The notes under the pieces are model-generated. The model was not told the origin of the DNA, made no database searches, and was given only the letters and a program-made list of their open reading frames with translations. This document shows positions 8,221 through 17,666 of a stretch of 64,000 nucleotides of DNA, in pieces. Numbering within the stretch: the first letter of the stretch is position 1; every line of letters starts with the position of its first letter. The position numbers were made by a program, and so were the translations under genes. Source of the DNA: Thioclava sp. JE_KL1 (GTDB taxonomy: Bacteria; Pseudomonadota; Alphaproteobacteria; Rhodobacterales; Rhodobacteraceae); the NCBI RefSeq assembly GCF_009296265.1, contig NZ_WBJS01000001.1:434001-498000 (forward strand), in the 5' to 3' direction.

Positions 8221-9081
8221 ATGGCAAAGATCGCATTTCTAGGCATGGGCGCGATGGGCTCGCGGATGGCGCGGACCCTTATGGATGCGGGCCACGATCT
8301 GATCGTCTGGAACCGCACGCCGGAGCGCTGCGCGCCGCTCGTCGAGGCCGGGGCCACGCAGGCCGACACCCCGCGCGACGCTGCAGCACAGGCCGAATTC
8401 ACAATCTCGATGCTGCGCGACACCGAGGTCTCGCGCGAGGTCTGGTGCGACCCGGAAACCGGCGCTTTCGCCGGGTTGCCCGAAGATGCCATCGCGATCG
8501 AAAGCTCGACTATCACGCCAGAGGGGGCCGCAGAGCTTGGCAGCTACGCCACCGCGCAACAGCGGCGTTTTGTCGAAGCGCCGGTCTCCGGCACGCTGCC
8601 GCAGGCGGAGAACGGTGTGCTGGTCTATTTCCTCGGCGGCGAGGCCGAGACCGCAGGCCATGTGCATGACGTGCTGGACCCGCTCGCCAAGGCGCAGCAC
8701 CATGTCGGCACCTGGGGCATGGGCGCGCGGATGAAGCTCGCCACGAATGCGATGCTGGGCGTTCAGGTCGCCGCCTGGGCGGAGATCATTCCGATGCTGG
8801 AGCGCGGCGGCATGGACATCGATCTTGCGCTGGAGGCGTTGTCTTCCACCCCGATCTGGACGCCGAACGCGCCCTATATCACCGGCACGATGCAGCGCTC
8901 GGATTTCACGCCGCAATTCCCGGTCGACCTGATCTCGAAAGACTTCCGCTATGCCATCGCCGAGGGCGGCGAAGCGCGGATGCCGATGACCGAGGCCGCG
9001 AAACGCCTCTTCGCGCGGGCCAGCGAAGCCGGTCATGGCGCAGAGAACATGACCGGCGTCGTGCAGGTGAACCGCGACTGA
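8221..9081 (+). CDS. NAD(P)-dependent oxidoreductase, 3-hydroxyisobutyrate dehydrogenase family
   Basis: The 286-residue beta-hydroxyacid dehydrogenase has the Rossmann motif FLGMGAMGSRMA at its N-terminus. The substrate-binding segment APVSGTLPQAENG lies near residue 120, and MKLATNAML carries the presumed catalytic lysine (about residue 169). Family members oxidise 3-hydroxyisobutyrate or reduce tartronate semialdehyde, glyoxylate or succinic semialdehyde. The ATG at 8221 follows an AGGAG site. It stands alone, converging on the monooxygenase gene with only 7 bp between stops, so its pathway is not shown by context. Confidence 0.87.
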   Translation: MAKIAFLGMGAMGSRMARTLMDAGHDLIVWNRTPERCAPLVEAGATQADTPRDAAAQAEFTISMLRDTEVSREVWCDPETGAFAGLPEDAIAIESSTITPEGAAELGSYATAQQRRFVEAPVSGTLPQAENGVLVYFLGGEAETAGHVHDVLDPLAKAQHHVGTWGMGARMKLATNAMLGVQVAAWAEIIPMLERGGMDIDLALEALSSTPIWTPNAPYITGTMQRSDFTPQFPVDLISKDFRYAIAEGGEARMPMTEAAKRLFARASEAGHGAENMTGVVQVNRD

Positions 9082-9088
9082 GGCGTTC

Positions 9089-10978
9089 TCAGCCTGCCGA
9101 TTGCGGGATCAGGATGCGGTCGAAGAAATCCGCGACCGTATCCACCGCATCGAGCGGCAAGACCTGCGCGACATATTGATCGGGGCGCAGCACCAGCAAG
9201 GCGCCCTGCGCCCGGTCGATGCCGCGCAGGTCGAAGATGTCGGGGCCGGTGACGGCGGGGCAGAAGGCCTTCTCGTAATCGACCAGCCCGTAGCGCCCCT
9301 TCTTGGGACGCAGGAGCGCAGGCAGCGCCTCGACGCGCATTTCGCGATGGGGCGTCTGGAAGACCGCGCGCAGGTCGATGACGCTGTCGATATCCGTGCC
9401 CTCCGGCGTGAAGCGATGAAGCAGCTCCTCCGGCCCATCGAGCCGGTCGCATAGCTGCGCGATCGCCCCGCCCGCCTCGCCGGTGTCTTCCGTCGGCGCA
9501 AACGCCAGAAGCCGCCAGCGCCCATCCGCCTTGAACGCATGTCCCAGCTGAACCGGCTTCGCATCCGCCAAACGCACCACCGGCGCGGAGTGGAAGCGCT
9601 TGCCCACGATCTGCCCGGCGGCCAGCGCCTGATGCGCCGCGTCGCCGATCAGAAGCCCCGGCGCGTATTGCGTCTCGACCCCGGCGGTATAGCGCCCGTG
9701 TTTCTGGAAATAGGCCTGAAACTGCGCCTCTTCCTCCTTGGTCTGCGGCTTCGCGCTGAACAGCCGCGCCATGTCGCGGTCGAAGTCGATCAGTTCCTGC
9801 GCCTTGGCCTGCCGCTCCTCGGAATAGCTCTGCAGCAATTCGGACCGCGCCTGTCCGCGCAGCACGGCGGCCAGTTTCCAGCCGAGGTTGAACGTGTCGG
9901 CCATCGAGACGTTCATCCCCTGCCCGGCCTTCGGGCTATGGGTGTGGCAAGCGTCGCCCGCGATGAAGATGCGCGGCTCGGTCGCGCCGTCGCCGTCCCT
10001 GTCGCTGTCGCCGTCGTCGAACCCGTCGCAGACACGCTGGCCGATCTCATAGGCCGACCACCACGCGACCTCCTTCACCTCCAGCGTATAGGGGGCGAGG
10101 ATCGACTGCGCCTTCTCGATCAGCATCTCGGCGCTGACATTGCGATCCGCGGCGCGCTCGTCGCCATGCAGCGCGTCGAGCTCGATATAGAGCCGCACCA
10201 GATAGCCGCCTTCGCGCGGGATGATCAGGATGCTGCCCTCGGTTGCCGACTGGATCGCCGCCTTGAGCCGGATATCGGGAAAATCGGTGACCGGCAGCAC
10301 ATCCATCACGCCCCAAAGCTGGCGCGCGGATTCGCCGTACAATTCGTGCCCGATGGATTTGCGCACCGTGCTGCGCGCACCGTCGCAGCCGACGACATAG
10401 CGCGCGCGGATCGTCTCGGTCTCGCCCGGCGCATCGAGGCAGTCGAATGTCGCGACCAGCGGGTAATCGGGGTCGTCGGTGCGGGTGAGCGTGGTCAGCG
10501 CGCGGTCGTAATCCGGGGTCAGACGGCGCGCGCCATTGCGCATCGTCTCGAGGTAGAAATCGTGGACCCGCGCCTGATTGAGGATGACATGCGGCATCTC
10601 GGAGAGATCGTCGGCCACGTCCTGAATCCGGTCGGCCCGCTGCAGCCCCTCGCCTTGCACGCCGGGCCGCCAGAAGGCGACCTCGTTCACCCAATAGCCC
10701 TCTTTCATCACCTTCTCGGCGAAGCCGAACGCCTCGAACATCTCGACCGAGCGGCAGGCGATGCCGTCCGCCTGCCCGACTTCGAGCGGGCCGGGTTTGC
10801 GCTCGGTGATGCGCACGGAAATCTCGGGGAAGGCTGCAAGCTGCGCCGCAAGCGTCAGCCCGGCCGGGCCGCAGCCGACGATGAGCACATCGACCGCGTC
10901 GAGCGTCTCCCCCGCCTGCGGATGACGCGGCGCGATGGCCGGATCGCCGGTAGTGAACCCGTTCAGATGAAACTGCAT
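9089..10978 (-). CDS. FAD-dependent aromatic monooxygenase (3-hydroxybenzoate 4-monooxygenase/phenol hydroxylase family)
   Basis: The 629-residue class A flavoprotein hydroxylase probably converts a phenolic acid to a catechol using NAD(P)H and O2. Three family motifs are in order: GCGPAGLTLAAQLA for the FAD Rossmann fold, the DG motif GCDGARSTVRKSIG, and the GD motif FIAGDACHTHSPKAGQG. A C-terminal thioredoxin-like domain typical of phenol hydroxylases follows. The N-terminus MQFHLNGF matches my memory of MobA-type 3-hydroxybenzoate 4-hydroxylases, which is the best guess. The ATG at 10978 follows GGGAGGG. A MarR regulator is transcribed divergently and is the likely controller. Confidence 0.85.
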   Translation of the reverse strand: MQFHLNGFTTGDPAIAPRHPQAGETLDAVDVLIVGCGPAGLTLAAQLAAFPEISVRITERKPGPLEVGQADGIACRSVEMFEAFGFAEKVMKEGYWVNEVAFWRPGVQGEGLQRADRIQDVADDLSEMPHVILNQARVHDFYLETMRNGARRLTPDYDRALTTLTRTDDPDYPLVATFDCLDAPGETETIRARYVVGCDGARSTVRKSIGHELYGESARQLWGVMDVLPVTDFPDIRLKAAIQSATEGSILIIPREGGYLVRLYIELDALHGDERAADRNVSAEMLIEKAQSILAPYTLEVKEVAWWSAYEIGQRVCDGFDDGDSDRDGDGATEPRIFIAGDACHTHSPKAGQGMNVSMADTFNLGWKLAAVLRGQARSELLQSYSEERQAKAQELIDFDRDMARLFSAKPQTKEEEAQFQAYFQKHGRYTAGVETQYAPGLLIGDAAHQALAAGQIVGKRFHSAPVVRLADAKPVQLGHAFKADGRWRLLAFAPTEDTGEAGGAIAQLCDRLDGPEELLHRFTPEGTDIDSVIDLRAVFQTPHREMRVEALPALLRPKKGRYGLVDYEKAFCPAVTGPDIFDLRGIDRAQGALLVLRPDQYVAQVLPLDAVDTVADFFDRILIPQSAG

Positions 10979-11043
10979 AGCGCGCCCTCCCAATTGATAT
11001 GCATACTTACCATTACCGGAAAGGCTGGCGTCACGTCAATATA

Positions 11044-11057
11044 GTAAGTACACTTAC
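11044..11057. promoter_or_regulatory. Likely MarR operator (GTAAGT-AC-ACTTAC)
   Basis: A 14-bp inverted repeat with 6-bp arms sits in the 109-bp gap between the divergent monooxygenase (start 10978) and marR-like gene (start 11088). A second half site ACTTAC follows a TATGCATA palindrome at 10998-11010. MarR proteins usually bind such repeats within their own divergent promoter, so autoregulation and repression of the monooxygenase are inferred. Confidence 0.55.
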
Positions 11058-11087
11058 GTAAATCACAGAAGACCCGGAGCGCATCCC

Positions 11088-11519
11088 ATGCCGAACGAAT
11101 TCGAGACAATGCCCGGCCACGTTATCCGGCGGCTGAACCAGCGTTCGACGGCGGTGTTCCAGAAGCGGATCAAGGACGCCCCGGTGGAACTGACCTCGGT
11201 GCAGTTCGCGGCGCTCGATGCCCTGTCGCGCGAGCCGGGAATGGATCAGGCGCAGCTTGCCGCGCGCATCGCCTATGACCGCGCGACGATCGGCGATGTG
11301 GTGAAGCGGCTGGTGCAGAAGGGGCTTGTCGCGCGGGCCATCAGCGAGACGGATCGGCGCGCGCGCAGCCTGCATCTGACGCCAGAAGGGACAGCGGCCC
11401 TGGAGGGTGCGCGGCCCGTGGTGACGCGGCTGCAGGCGGAAATCCTAGAAGGGTTGAGCGCGGAGGAGGCCGCGCAGTTCATTGCGCTTGCCCGCAAGGC
11501 GGTCGCCCCGCAGGACTGA
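11088..11519 (+). CDS. MarR-family transcriptional regulator
   Basis: The 143-residue winged-helix repressor has the MarR core VQFAALDALSREPGMDQAQLA, the recognition region IAYDRATIGDVVKRLVQKG, and a wing with the family DxRxR-like pattern ETDRRARSL. The ATG at 11088 is preceded by a CGGAG site. It is divergent from the aromatic monooxygenase. MarR regulators of aromatic pathways respond to a phenolic ligand, so this is probably a ligand-released repressor of that gene. It ends in a strong terminator at 11524. Confidence 0.9.
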   Translation: MPNEFETMPGHVIRRLNQRSTAVFQKRIKDAPVELTSVQFAALDALSREPGMDQAQLAARIAYDRATIGDVVKRLVQKGLVARAISETDRRARSLHLTPEGTAALEGARPVVTRLQAEILEGLSAEEAAQFIALARKAVAPQD

Positions 11520-11523
11520 AAAA

Positions 11524-11547
11524 GGGAGGCGGATCGCGCCGCCTCCC
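11524..11547. terminator. Bidirectional intrinsic terminator
   Basis: A perfect 9-bp stem (GGGAGGCGG/CCGCCTCCC) with a 6-base loop is flanked by A-rich and T-rich runs. It sits between the convergent stops of the marR-like gene (11519) and the molybdopterin subunit (11572), so it can serve both. Confidence 0.8.
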
Positions 11548-11571
11548 TCAAGTCTTTCCGTCCGGACGAGC

Positions 11572-13839
11572 TCAGCCCTTCTTCAGGTCGAGCTTGTCCA
11601 TCGGCATCGAACGCACGCGCTGCCCGGTCAGCGCCGAGACCGCATTGGCGATCGCCGGCGGCACGGCGGGCAGCGGCGGCTCGCCCACGCCGCCCATCTT
11701 CGCGCCGCTCTCGATCACCTTCGCATGGATGCGCGGCGCCCGCGCCCCGCCGAGGATCGGGTAGTAGTCGAAGTTGCGCGCGGTCGGCTCGCCGTTCTTG
11801 TAGGCGACCTCTTCGATCAACGCCTCGGAGGTGCCGAGCGTCGCGGCCCCCATGATCTGCGCCTTGATGATCGCCGGGTTCACGATACTGCCCGGATCGA
11901 GCACGTCCCAGATGTCATGCACGACGATCTGGCCGTCCTGAATCGAGACCTCGGCAATCGCCGCCGCCTCGCTGCCGAAGGGCGAGGCCATCGCGACGCC
12001 GCGGGCGCGGCGGGTGCCATCCTCGGCATCGAAGGGGCCACGCTTCCAGCCGCCCGACAGATCGCCGACCGCTTTGAGCAGATTGGTCAGACGCTCGTTC
12101 CCTTCGAGCAGCTTCATGCGCAGCTCATAGGGGTCCTGCCCGCCCGCATCGGCCATCTCGTCGAGGAAGGCTTCGTAGAAGAAGTCGTTCATCGAATGAC
12201 CGACTGAGCGCCAATAGGCGAGCGAGGTCGGGTTCTCGACAAAGTTCTGCGCAATGCGGCGGTTCGGGATGGCGTAGCTCTTGCCGGTGAGCCCCTCGAC
12301 GGCCATCGCGTCGACCTTGTCGGGGTTGTGGCCGTTGAGCGCCTCGGTCGGGCCTTCGCAGGCAGAGATCGCCTCGAGCGCCACCGGCATGCCCTGATCG
12401 TCAAGCGCGCCCCGGAAACGCACCGCCGCCATCGGGCGCAGCGGATCGCGCAGGAATTCCTGCTCGCGCGTCCAGATCACCTTGATCGGCTTGCCGACCT
12501 CTTTCGCAAGCTGCACCGCCTGCGGGAAGGGGTTCGCCGCCGGATACAGGAAGTGCCGCCCGAAGAAACCACCGAGCATCGGCGAGTTGACCTTCACCTG
12601 CTCGGGCTTGATCCTGGCCGCATCCGCGATCTGGGCCTGGAACTGCTCGGGCGCCTGATTGGGTAGCCAGATGTCGAGCGTGCCATCCTCGTTGAACCGC
12701 GCCAGCGTCGAGGCAGGCTCGATCTGGGCGTGGTGCAGGTATTGGCTCTGATAGGTCGCATCGACCGTCTTGGCCGCGCCATCGAAGCCTGAGGTGATGT
12801 CGCCTTCGCTCTCTGCCTCGGTGCCGTCGCCTTTGGTGTTGGCCAGTTGCTTGGCGAACTCCTCGGTCGAGAAATCGGCGGGCATGTAGCGGATCTTGGA
12901 CTTCTCGTCCTCGCTCGGCTCCTGCCAGTCGACCTTGGCGGCTTCGACCGCCGTCTTCGCATCCCAGAACCGCTCGGCCACGACAGCCACCGCCCCGTCG
13001 AGCTTGTGCACCGACATGACGCCGGCCATGCCCTTCACCTCGTCGAGATTGCTGATGTCGCCGGGCTTCAGGCCCAGACGCGGTGCGTGCTGCACGGCGG
13101 CGTGGAGCATGCCGTCGACCTTGGCATCCATGGCATAGATCGCCTTGCCGGTCGATTTCTCGTAGACGTCGACACGTTTCACGGGCTCGCCGATCCACTT
13201 GAAGTCCTTGGGATCTTTCAGCGTAACGGAGTCGGGGCTCGGCACCTCCTGGTCGAGCGCGTCGCCCGCCAGTTCGCCATAGCCCAGCGATTTTCCGGAG
13301 GCCTTGTGGACCACCTTGCCCGGCTCGGTCGACAGATCTGACACCGGCGCGTCGAGCTTTTTCGCCGCCGCTTCCAGCATCATCTGCCGTGCCGCCGCAC
13401 CGAGCTTGCGCATCGTGTCGTAGCTGGTGCGCACCGACATCGAGCCGCCGGTGATCCGCATCTTGCCATAGACCACGAGATAGTCGCTGCCCGCCGGCGC
13501 GTTTTCGACGATGAAGCTATCGGGGGCCACATCCATTTCCTCGCCCACGATCTGCGCCATCGCGGTGAAGACACCTTGGCCGCCCTCGTTGAAGGGGCTC
13601 AGCAGGCGGACCTTGCCGTCTTTGCGCAACTCAAGGAAGGCCGGGACGTTCGAGCCGGGCGGCATGTCCTTCGCTGCGGCTGCGGCTGCCTTGTTGGGCG
13701 CGACGCTCAGGCCGAAGCCCAGCACGAGCGAGCCCGCAGTGATACCGGCCGAGGCCAGCAGGAAGCGGCGGCGCGAGACATTCTCGGGCGCGCCGGTCGG
13801 ATAGCCTGGATTGGAGATTTTGGGATCGTGGTCGTTCAT
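11572..13839 (-). CDS. Molybdopterin-binding subunit of a periplasmic aldehyde/N-heterocycle oxidase (IorB-like)
   Basis: The 755-residue protein is the large subunit of a xanthine-dehydrogenase-family hydroxylase of the isoquinoline 1-oxidoreductase type. A Tat signal (SRRRFLLASAG, residues about 23-33) shows it is exported folded with its cofactor. Family segments such as PMLGGFFGRHFLYPA and NPTSLAYWRSVGHSMN are visible. It overlaps the [2Fe-2S] subunit gene by 4 bp (ATGA). Members of this two-subunit group oxidise aldehydes or N-heterocycles and need a c-type cytochrome acceptor. No such cytochrome and no XdhC-type maturation gene lies beside it. Confidence 0.9.
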   Translation of the reverse strand: MNDHDPKISNPGYPTGAPENVSRRRFLLASAGITAGSLVLGFGLSVAPNKAAAAAAKDMPPGSNVPAFLELRKDGKVRLLSPFNEGGQGVFTAMAQIVGEEMDVAPDSFIVENAPAGSDYLVVYGKMRITGGSMSVRTSYDTMRKLGAAARQMMLEAAAKKLDAPVSDLSTEPGKVVHKASGKSLGYGELAGDALDQEVPSPDSVTLKDPKDFKWIGEPVKRVDVYEKSTGKAIYAMDAKVDGMLHAAVQHAPRLGLKPGDISNLDEVKGMAGVMSVHKLDGAVAVVAERFWDAKTAVEAAKVDWQEPSEDEKSKIRYMPADFSTEEFAKQLANTKGDGTEAESEGDITSGFDGAAKTVDATYQSQYLHHAQIEPASTLARFNEDGTLDIWLPNQAPEQFQAQIADAARIKPEQVKVNSPMLGGFFGRHFLYPAANPFPQAVQLAKEVGKPIKVIWTREQEFLRDPLRPMAAVRFRGALDDQGMPVALEAISACEGPTEALNGHNPDKVDAMAVEGLTGKSYAIPNRRIAQNFVENPTSLAYWRSVGHSMNDFFYEAFLDEMADAGGQDPYELRMKLLEGNERLTNLLKAVGDLSGGWKRGPFDAEDGTRRARGVAMASPFGSEAAAIAEVSIQDGQIVVHDIWDVLDPGSIVNPAIIKAQIMGAATLGTSEALIEEVAYKNGEPTARNFDYYPILGGARAPRIHAKVIESGAKMGGVGEPPLPAVPPAIANAVSALTGQRVRSMPMDKLDLKKG

Positions 13840-14309
13840 TGCGCATCCCCCGCTTTCGCTGCATCGGTACCGGCAATCGAGGCGATCGTGTCGTTGATCG
13901 CGTTATAGGTGCCGCAGCGGCACAGGTTGGTCATAGCTGCCGTGATGTCATCTTCGGTGGGCTTGTCGTTCGACTTCAGCAGCGAGGTCGCCGCCATCAC
14001 CTGACCAGACTGACAATAGCCGCATTGCGGCACTTCCTTGTCGACCCAAGCCTCGACGACACGCTTGCCGACGGGGTCGTTCTCGATCTCTTCGATCGTG
14101 GTGACTTCGCTGTCGCCGACGGCACTTACCGGCAGCACACAGCTGCGCTGCACCATCCCGTCGAGCAGCACCGAACAGGCGCCGCATTGTGCGATCCCGC
14201 AGCCGAATTTCGTGCCGGTCATGCCGAGCTCATCGCGGATCACCCAAAGGAGCGGGGTATCCGGGCCGGACTGCACGTCGACGGACTTGCCGTTGATTTT
14301 CAATTTCAT
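13836..14309 (-). CDS. [2Fe-2S] subunit of molybdenum hydroxylase (IorA-like)
   Basis: The 157-residue small subunit carries two iron-sulfur clusters between the molybdenum site and the outside acceptor. The plant-type cluster motif is CGIAQCGACSVLLDG (about residues 40-54). The all-helical domain has CGYCQSGQ and NLCRCGTY. It has no signal peptide, so it must cross the membrane with its Tat-bearing partner, to which it is coupled by an ATGA overlap. Confidence 0.92.
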   Translation of the reverse strand: MKLKINGKSVDVQSGPDTPLLWVIRDELGMTGTKFGCGIAQCGACSVLLDGMVQRSCVLPVSAVGDSEVTTIEEIENDPVGKRVVEAWVDKEVPQCGYCQSGQVMAATSLLKSNDKPTEDDITAAMTNLCRCGTYNAINDTIASIAGTDAAKAGDAQ

Positions 14310-14539
14310 GAATTCCTCCTCGCCGTTTCATCGGTGAGCGCTCGCGCGGCGCTGGTTGGCCGCTCTCCACTTAGGGCACGAGTGGCGCGAGGCACTAAAT
14401 TTTCGTGAAAACTTCGCGAGGAGATGGAACCGCCGGAGGGTGCCGGCGCGTCAGCGCGGCGCGGCGCCCTGCCCTCGTTTCGATCCCGTGAAGGCAGGGA
14501 AACCGCGCGCCGCACCGTTGGCCTTTGAAAGGCCTGCGC

Positions 14540-15076
14540 TCAGCCGCGCCAGGTGCGGACCGGGCCGCAATCGACATGCACGAAATGCTCGCTCGGATAG
14601 TAGCCGACACCGCCGCCACGGATGCGCAGGGCCACTTTGTGCAGCATGCTGGTCGAGACATGCGGATGCGTCAGATCGAGCGCCTCGCCCCGCATATGGT
14701 AGCTATGCGTCGCGCCGTGCACGAGACGGTTCGTCTTCGGCGTGCGGTAGCCCGACACCAGCATCAGCGGCGTGCTCTGCTCGAGCATGTTCTGCATGTT
14801 GTAGGCGATGTTGACCGTGCGGTTGTCGATCTTCACCTCTTTCTCCTGACGCCAGTCGCGGGCGATCCGGTAGAATTCGCGCATCGCGTCGTCGTCATAC
14901 TGCCCCTTCGCGAAATAGACCGCGTCGAAATTCTCGTTGGTATGCGGATTGTGGAAGCGCAGGCGGCGCTCGTCCGTCTGGCCTGCCTGTGCCGGGGTGA
15001 CGATGTAGGGGGTTGCGAGGGCGCCCGCCGCGCCCAGGAGAAACTCGCGACGGAGCAGCCCTGTTGCCTTTGCCAT
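14540..15076 (-). CDS. DUF882/YcbK-family peptidase, Tat-exported (MepK-like murein endopeptidase)
   Basis: The 178-residue protein has an N-terminal twin-arginine signal (LLRREFLLGAAG) and ends its leader near PAQAG. The mature domain has the M15-type metal and catalytic pattern: SGYRTPKTN, then SYHMRGEALDL (His and Asp) and a late VHVDCG (His, Asp). Relatives such as MepK cleave 3-3 cross-links in peptidoglycan, so a cell-wall role is likely. The ATG at 15076 begins the signal directly. It is monocistronic. A GGCCTTT-G-AAAGGCC repeat at about 14520-14534 follows its stop. Confidence 0.85.
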   Translation of the reverse strand: MAKATGLLRREFLLGAAGALATPYIVTPAQAGQTDERRLRFHNPHTNENFDAVYFAKGQYDDDAMREFYRIARDWRQEKEVKIDNRTVNIAYNMQNMLEQSTPLMLVSGYRTPKTNRLVHGATHSYHMRGEALDLTHPHVSTSMLHKVALRIRGGGVGYYPSEHFVHVDCGPVRTWRG

Positions 15077-15604
15077 GATAGATGTCCCTTCGAATGCGTG
15101 TCGAAGGGCGCAAATTCGAAATTTCGGGGACGAACAAAAGGGCCGCACTGGGTTCCATCGATGGAACCGGCAGCCAAATGCCGAGAGCTCAGCAGGGAGT
15201 TGCCGACAGACGCCCTCACCTCAAGGTCATCTGAACGGATGTTACCTCTTGAAACCCGCGCAGCCCTTGCAGGTCACGCAGGCGCGAGGGAGCGCGAGGA
15301 CAGCCTCACACGGGGGAGAGGCCGGATTTTGGCGTCCGGACACGTGACCGCACCTGAAACCACCACCCGATTCGCCCCGTGGAGACTTGGACCCCACGAA
15401 GACGCAGCAGCTTCGCGGCGCGCCTTTCGGTCACCTGTAAGTCTCGTCCAACGCCGAATGTCGACATGGGTTCCCGAAAAAATCGGCGCGCGTGTGGGAT
15501 TGGTCGCAACCGCAAGCGGGGAACAGCGCGCAGCCGTGGGCGTTCGTCCCTGCGCGCCCGCCGCGCCCGCCCCTCTTCCTCCGACCGCCGAAAGGATCGC
15601 ATCC
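15077..15604. other. 528-bp intergenic region without a clear gene
   Basis: No reading frame here looks coding on either strand. It lies between the divergent DUF882 gene and the deaminase gene and should hold both promoters. Its one striking element is the perfect palindrome at 15151-15168, listed separately. Confidence 0.55.
15151..15168. promoter_or_regulatory. Perfect 18-bp palindrome GGTTCCATCGATGGAACC
   Basis: The palindrome is exact over 18 bp with no loop, lying 75 bp upstream of the DUF882 start codon and about 440 bp upstream of the deaminase. Spacer-free palindromes of this length suit a dimeric repressor (TetR, GntR or LacI type). No regulator gene adjoins it, so the binding factor is unknown. 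Confidence 0.45.
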
Positions 15605-16072
15605 ATGCCCGAGCACCCCACCCCGACCGAACGCGAGGCGATGGCCCGCTTGATCGCCAAGGCGAAAGAGGCCGCACAGGAGCCGGGCAAGGCGGGGATC
15701 GCCGCCGCGATCCTGCGCGACGGGGAGATCATCGCCGAGGGGGAGAACGAGGTGCATCTGAACTGCGACCCGACCCGCCACGCCGAAATCGTGGCGATCG
15801 CGAAAGCGACACGGGCGCAGGACGACCCGTCGCTCGCGGGCTGCGTGCTGCTGACGACCCTGCAGCCCTGCGAGATGTGCCTCTCGGCGGCGCGGTTCTC
15901 CGGGATCAAGCGGATCGTCTTCGGCGCGCAAAAGGAGAATGTCGCGGGGAAGTATTTCGTCTTCCCCGATTTGACGCTGACCGAATTCCGCGACGCAGGC
16001 GAAGCCTTCGAAGCGATCGGCGGCGTGCTGGAGGAGGATGTCGTCGCGCTCTATGTCGATGGCGAGGAGTGA
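15605..16072 (+). CDS. Nucleoside/nucleobase deaminase (CDA fold)
   Basis: The 155-residue zinc deaminase has HAEIVA (zinc His and catalytic Glu) and PCEMCLSA (two zinc Cys). The spacing and the KYFVFPDL region fit guanine/cytosine-type or TadA-like free-substrate deaminases rather than tRNA TadA, in which this C-terminal part differs. A GAAAGGA site precedes the ATG at 15605. It is monocistronic and ends in the shared terminator before catalase. The exact substrate (guanine, cytosine, adenosine) is not decided. Confidence 0.85.
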   Translation: MPEHPTPTEREAMARLIAKAKEAAQEPGKAGIAAAILRDGEIIAEGENEVHLNCDPTRHAEIVAIAKATRAQDDPSLAGCVLLTTLQPCEMCLSAARFSGIKRIVFGAQKENVAGKYFVFPDLTLTEFRDAGEAFEAIGGVLEEDVVALYVDGEE

Positions 16073-16099
16073 CGCCTCTGTAAGCTAAGCGGATAGCAA

Positions 16100-16127
16100 A
16101 AAAGGCGGGGCCGCGGCCCCGCCTTTT
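16100..16127. terminator. Bidirectional terminator, perfect 28-bp palindrome
   Basis: A-run, GC-rich stem and T-run form an exact palindrome centred at 16113/16114, between the convergent deaminase (stop 16072) and catalase (stop 16152). The symmetry means it can terminate in both directions. Confidence 0.88.
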
Positions 16128-16151
16128 CCTTTGGTCTGTCTGACGCTCAGC

Positions 16152-17666
16152 TTAGCCGCTGATGCTTTTCGCCGAAGCCATGCCCGGCGCTTTCGATTCA
16201 CCGCCCAGCTTGTCGCGGACCGCTTTCTCGATGCGCGCGCCGATATCGCCGTCGATGTTGCGCCAGTACTCGAACGCACGCTGCAAAATCTTCTCGCTCA
16301 CACCGTCGCAGAGGTGACCAGTGACGTTGTTCACGAGACGCTCGCGCGCCGCGTCGTCCATCACGTCCCGCACAAGCGCGCCTGCTTGGCTCCAGTCGTC
16401 GTCATCCTCGCGCAGCGTATAGGCCTGACGGACCATCTCGCCATCGGAGTACCACAGACCGGCTTCGGATTTCTGCGGATGCGCTTCCGGCCCGCCATAG
16501 GAGTTCGGGAAATAGACCGGGTCTTCGGACTTGTTGACCCGCAGCGCGCCGTCCTTGGTGTAGGCGTTGGTCTCGGCCTGCGGCTTGTTCACCGGGATCT
16601 GTTTGTAGTTCACCCCGAGCCGCGCGCGGTGCGCATCGGCATAGGAGAAGCCACGTGCCAGCAGCATCTTGTCGGGCGAGAGACCCACGCCGGGGACCAT
16701 GTTGTTGGGCTCGAAGGCCGCCTGCTCGATCTCGGTATGGAAATCGGTCGGGTTGCGGTCGAGCACCATCTTGCCGACCTCGATCAGCGGGTAGTCCTCA
16801 TGCGGCCAGACTTTCGTCAGATCGAACGGGTTGATGCGATAGGTCTTGGCATCCTCGAAGGGCATGATCTGGAAATAAAGCGTCCAGCTCGGGTTGTTGC
16901 CCTCGGAGATCGCGTTGAACAGGTCGCGGCGGTGATAGTCGCTATCGGCCCCCGCCATCTCGTCCGCTTCTTCCTGCGTGAAATGCGCGTTGCCGTCGCC
17001 CTGATCGGTCTTGAAGTGGAACTTCACCCAGAACATCTCGCCCGCTTCGTTGACGAGCGAATAGGTGTGGCTCGAATAGCCGTTCATCTCACGCCAGGTG
17101 CGCGGGATGCCGCGATCGCCCATCAGATAGGTGACCTGATGCGCGCTCTCGGGCGAGAGGGTCCAAAAGTCCCACTGCATGTCGTGGTCGCGCAGACCGT
17201 TATCGGCACGGCGCTTCTGGCTGCGGATGAAGCTCTGGAATTTCAGCGGATCGCGCACGAAGAAGATGGGGGTGTTGTTGCCCACCATGTCGAAGTTGCC
17301 TTCGTCGGTATACATCTTCACCGAGAAGCCGCGCGGGTCGCGCCATGTGTCGGGGCTGCCGCGCTCGCCTGCGACGGTCGAGAACCGCGCCACGATGTCG
17401 GTCTTCGCGCCCGGCTGGAACACTTTCGCCTTGGTGTATTTCGAGACGTCGCCCGTCACGGTGAAATGGCCGAACGCGCCCGAGCCCTTGGCGTGGGGCT
17501 GACGCTCCGGGATGCGCTCGCGGTTGAAATTCGCCATCTGCTCGATGAGGTAGTGATCGTTCAGAACGATCGGACCATCGGAACCGACCGTGAGCGAATG
17601 TTCGAGACTTTGGACGGGGGCGCCCCCGTCTGTGGTGGCGGGGCGTCCGCGCTTGTCGTTCGTCAT
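16152..17666 (-). CDS. katA: Monofunctional heme catalase (small-subunit, clade 3 type)
   Basis: The 504-residue cytoplasmic catalase dismutates H2O2. The distal His58 lies in [16 protein letters not shown] and the distal Asn in [14 protein letters not shown]. The proximal heme-ligand Tyr lies in [14 protein letters not shown]. Length and motifs fit the small-subunit type that binds heme b and NADPH. An imperfect AT-rich inverted repeat (GAACC...GGTTC, 17671-17699) overlaps its ribosome site and could be a control point. It is divergent from glgX with a 226-bp gap and ends at the shared palindromic terminator. Confidence 0.96.
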   Translation of the reverse strand: MTNDKRGRPATTDGGAPVQSLEHSLTVGSDGPIVLNDHYLIEQMANFNRERIPERQPHAKGSGAFGHFTVTGDVSKYTKAKVFQPGAKTDIVARFSTVAGERGSPDTWRDPRGFSVKMYTDEGNFDMVGNNTPIFFVRDPLKFQSFIRSQKRRADNGLRDHDMQWDFWTLSPESAHQVTYLMGDRGIPRTWREMNGYSSHTYSLVNEAGEMFWVKFHFKTDQGDGNAHFTQEEADEMAGADSDYHRRDLFNAISEGNNPSWTLYFQIMPFEDAKTYRINPFDLTKVWPHEDYPLIEVGKMVLDRNPTDFHTEIEQAAFEPNNMVPGVGLSPDKMLLARGFSYADAHRARLGVNYKQIPVNKPQAETNAYTKDGALRVNKSEDPVYFPNSYGGPEAHPQKSEAGLWYSDGEMVRQAYTLREDDDDWSQAGALVRDVMDDAARERLVNNVTGHLCDGVSEKILQRAFEYWRNIDGDIGARIEKAVRDKLGGESKAPGMASAKSISG

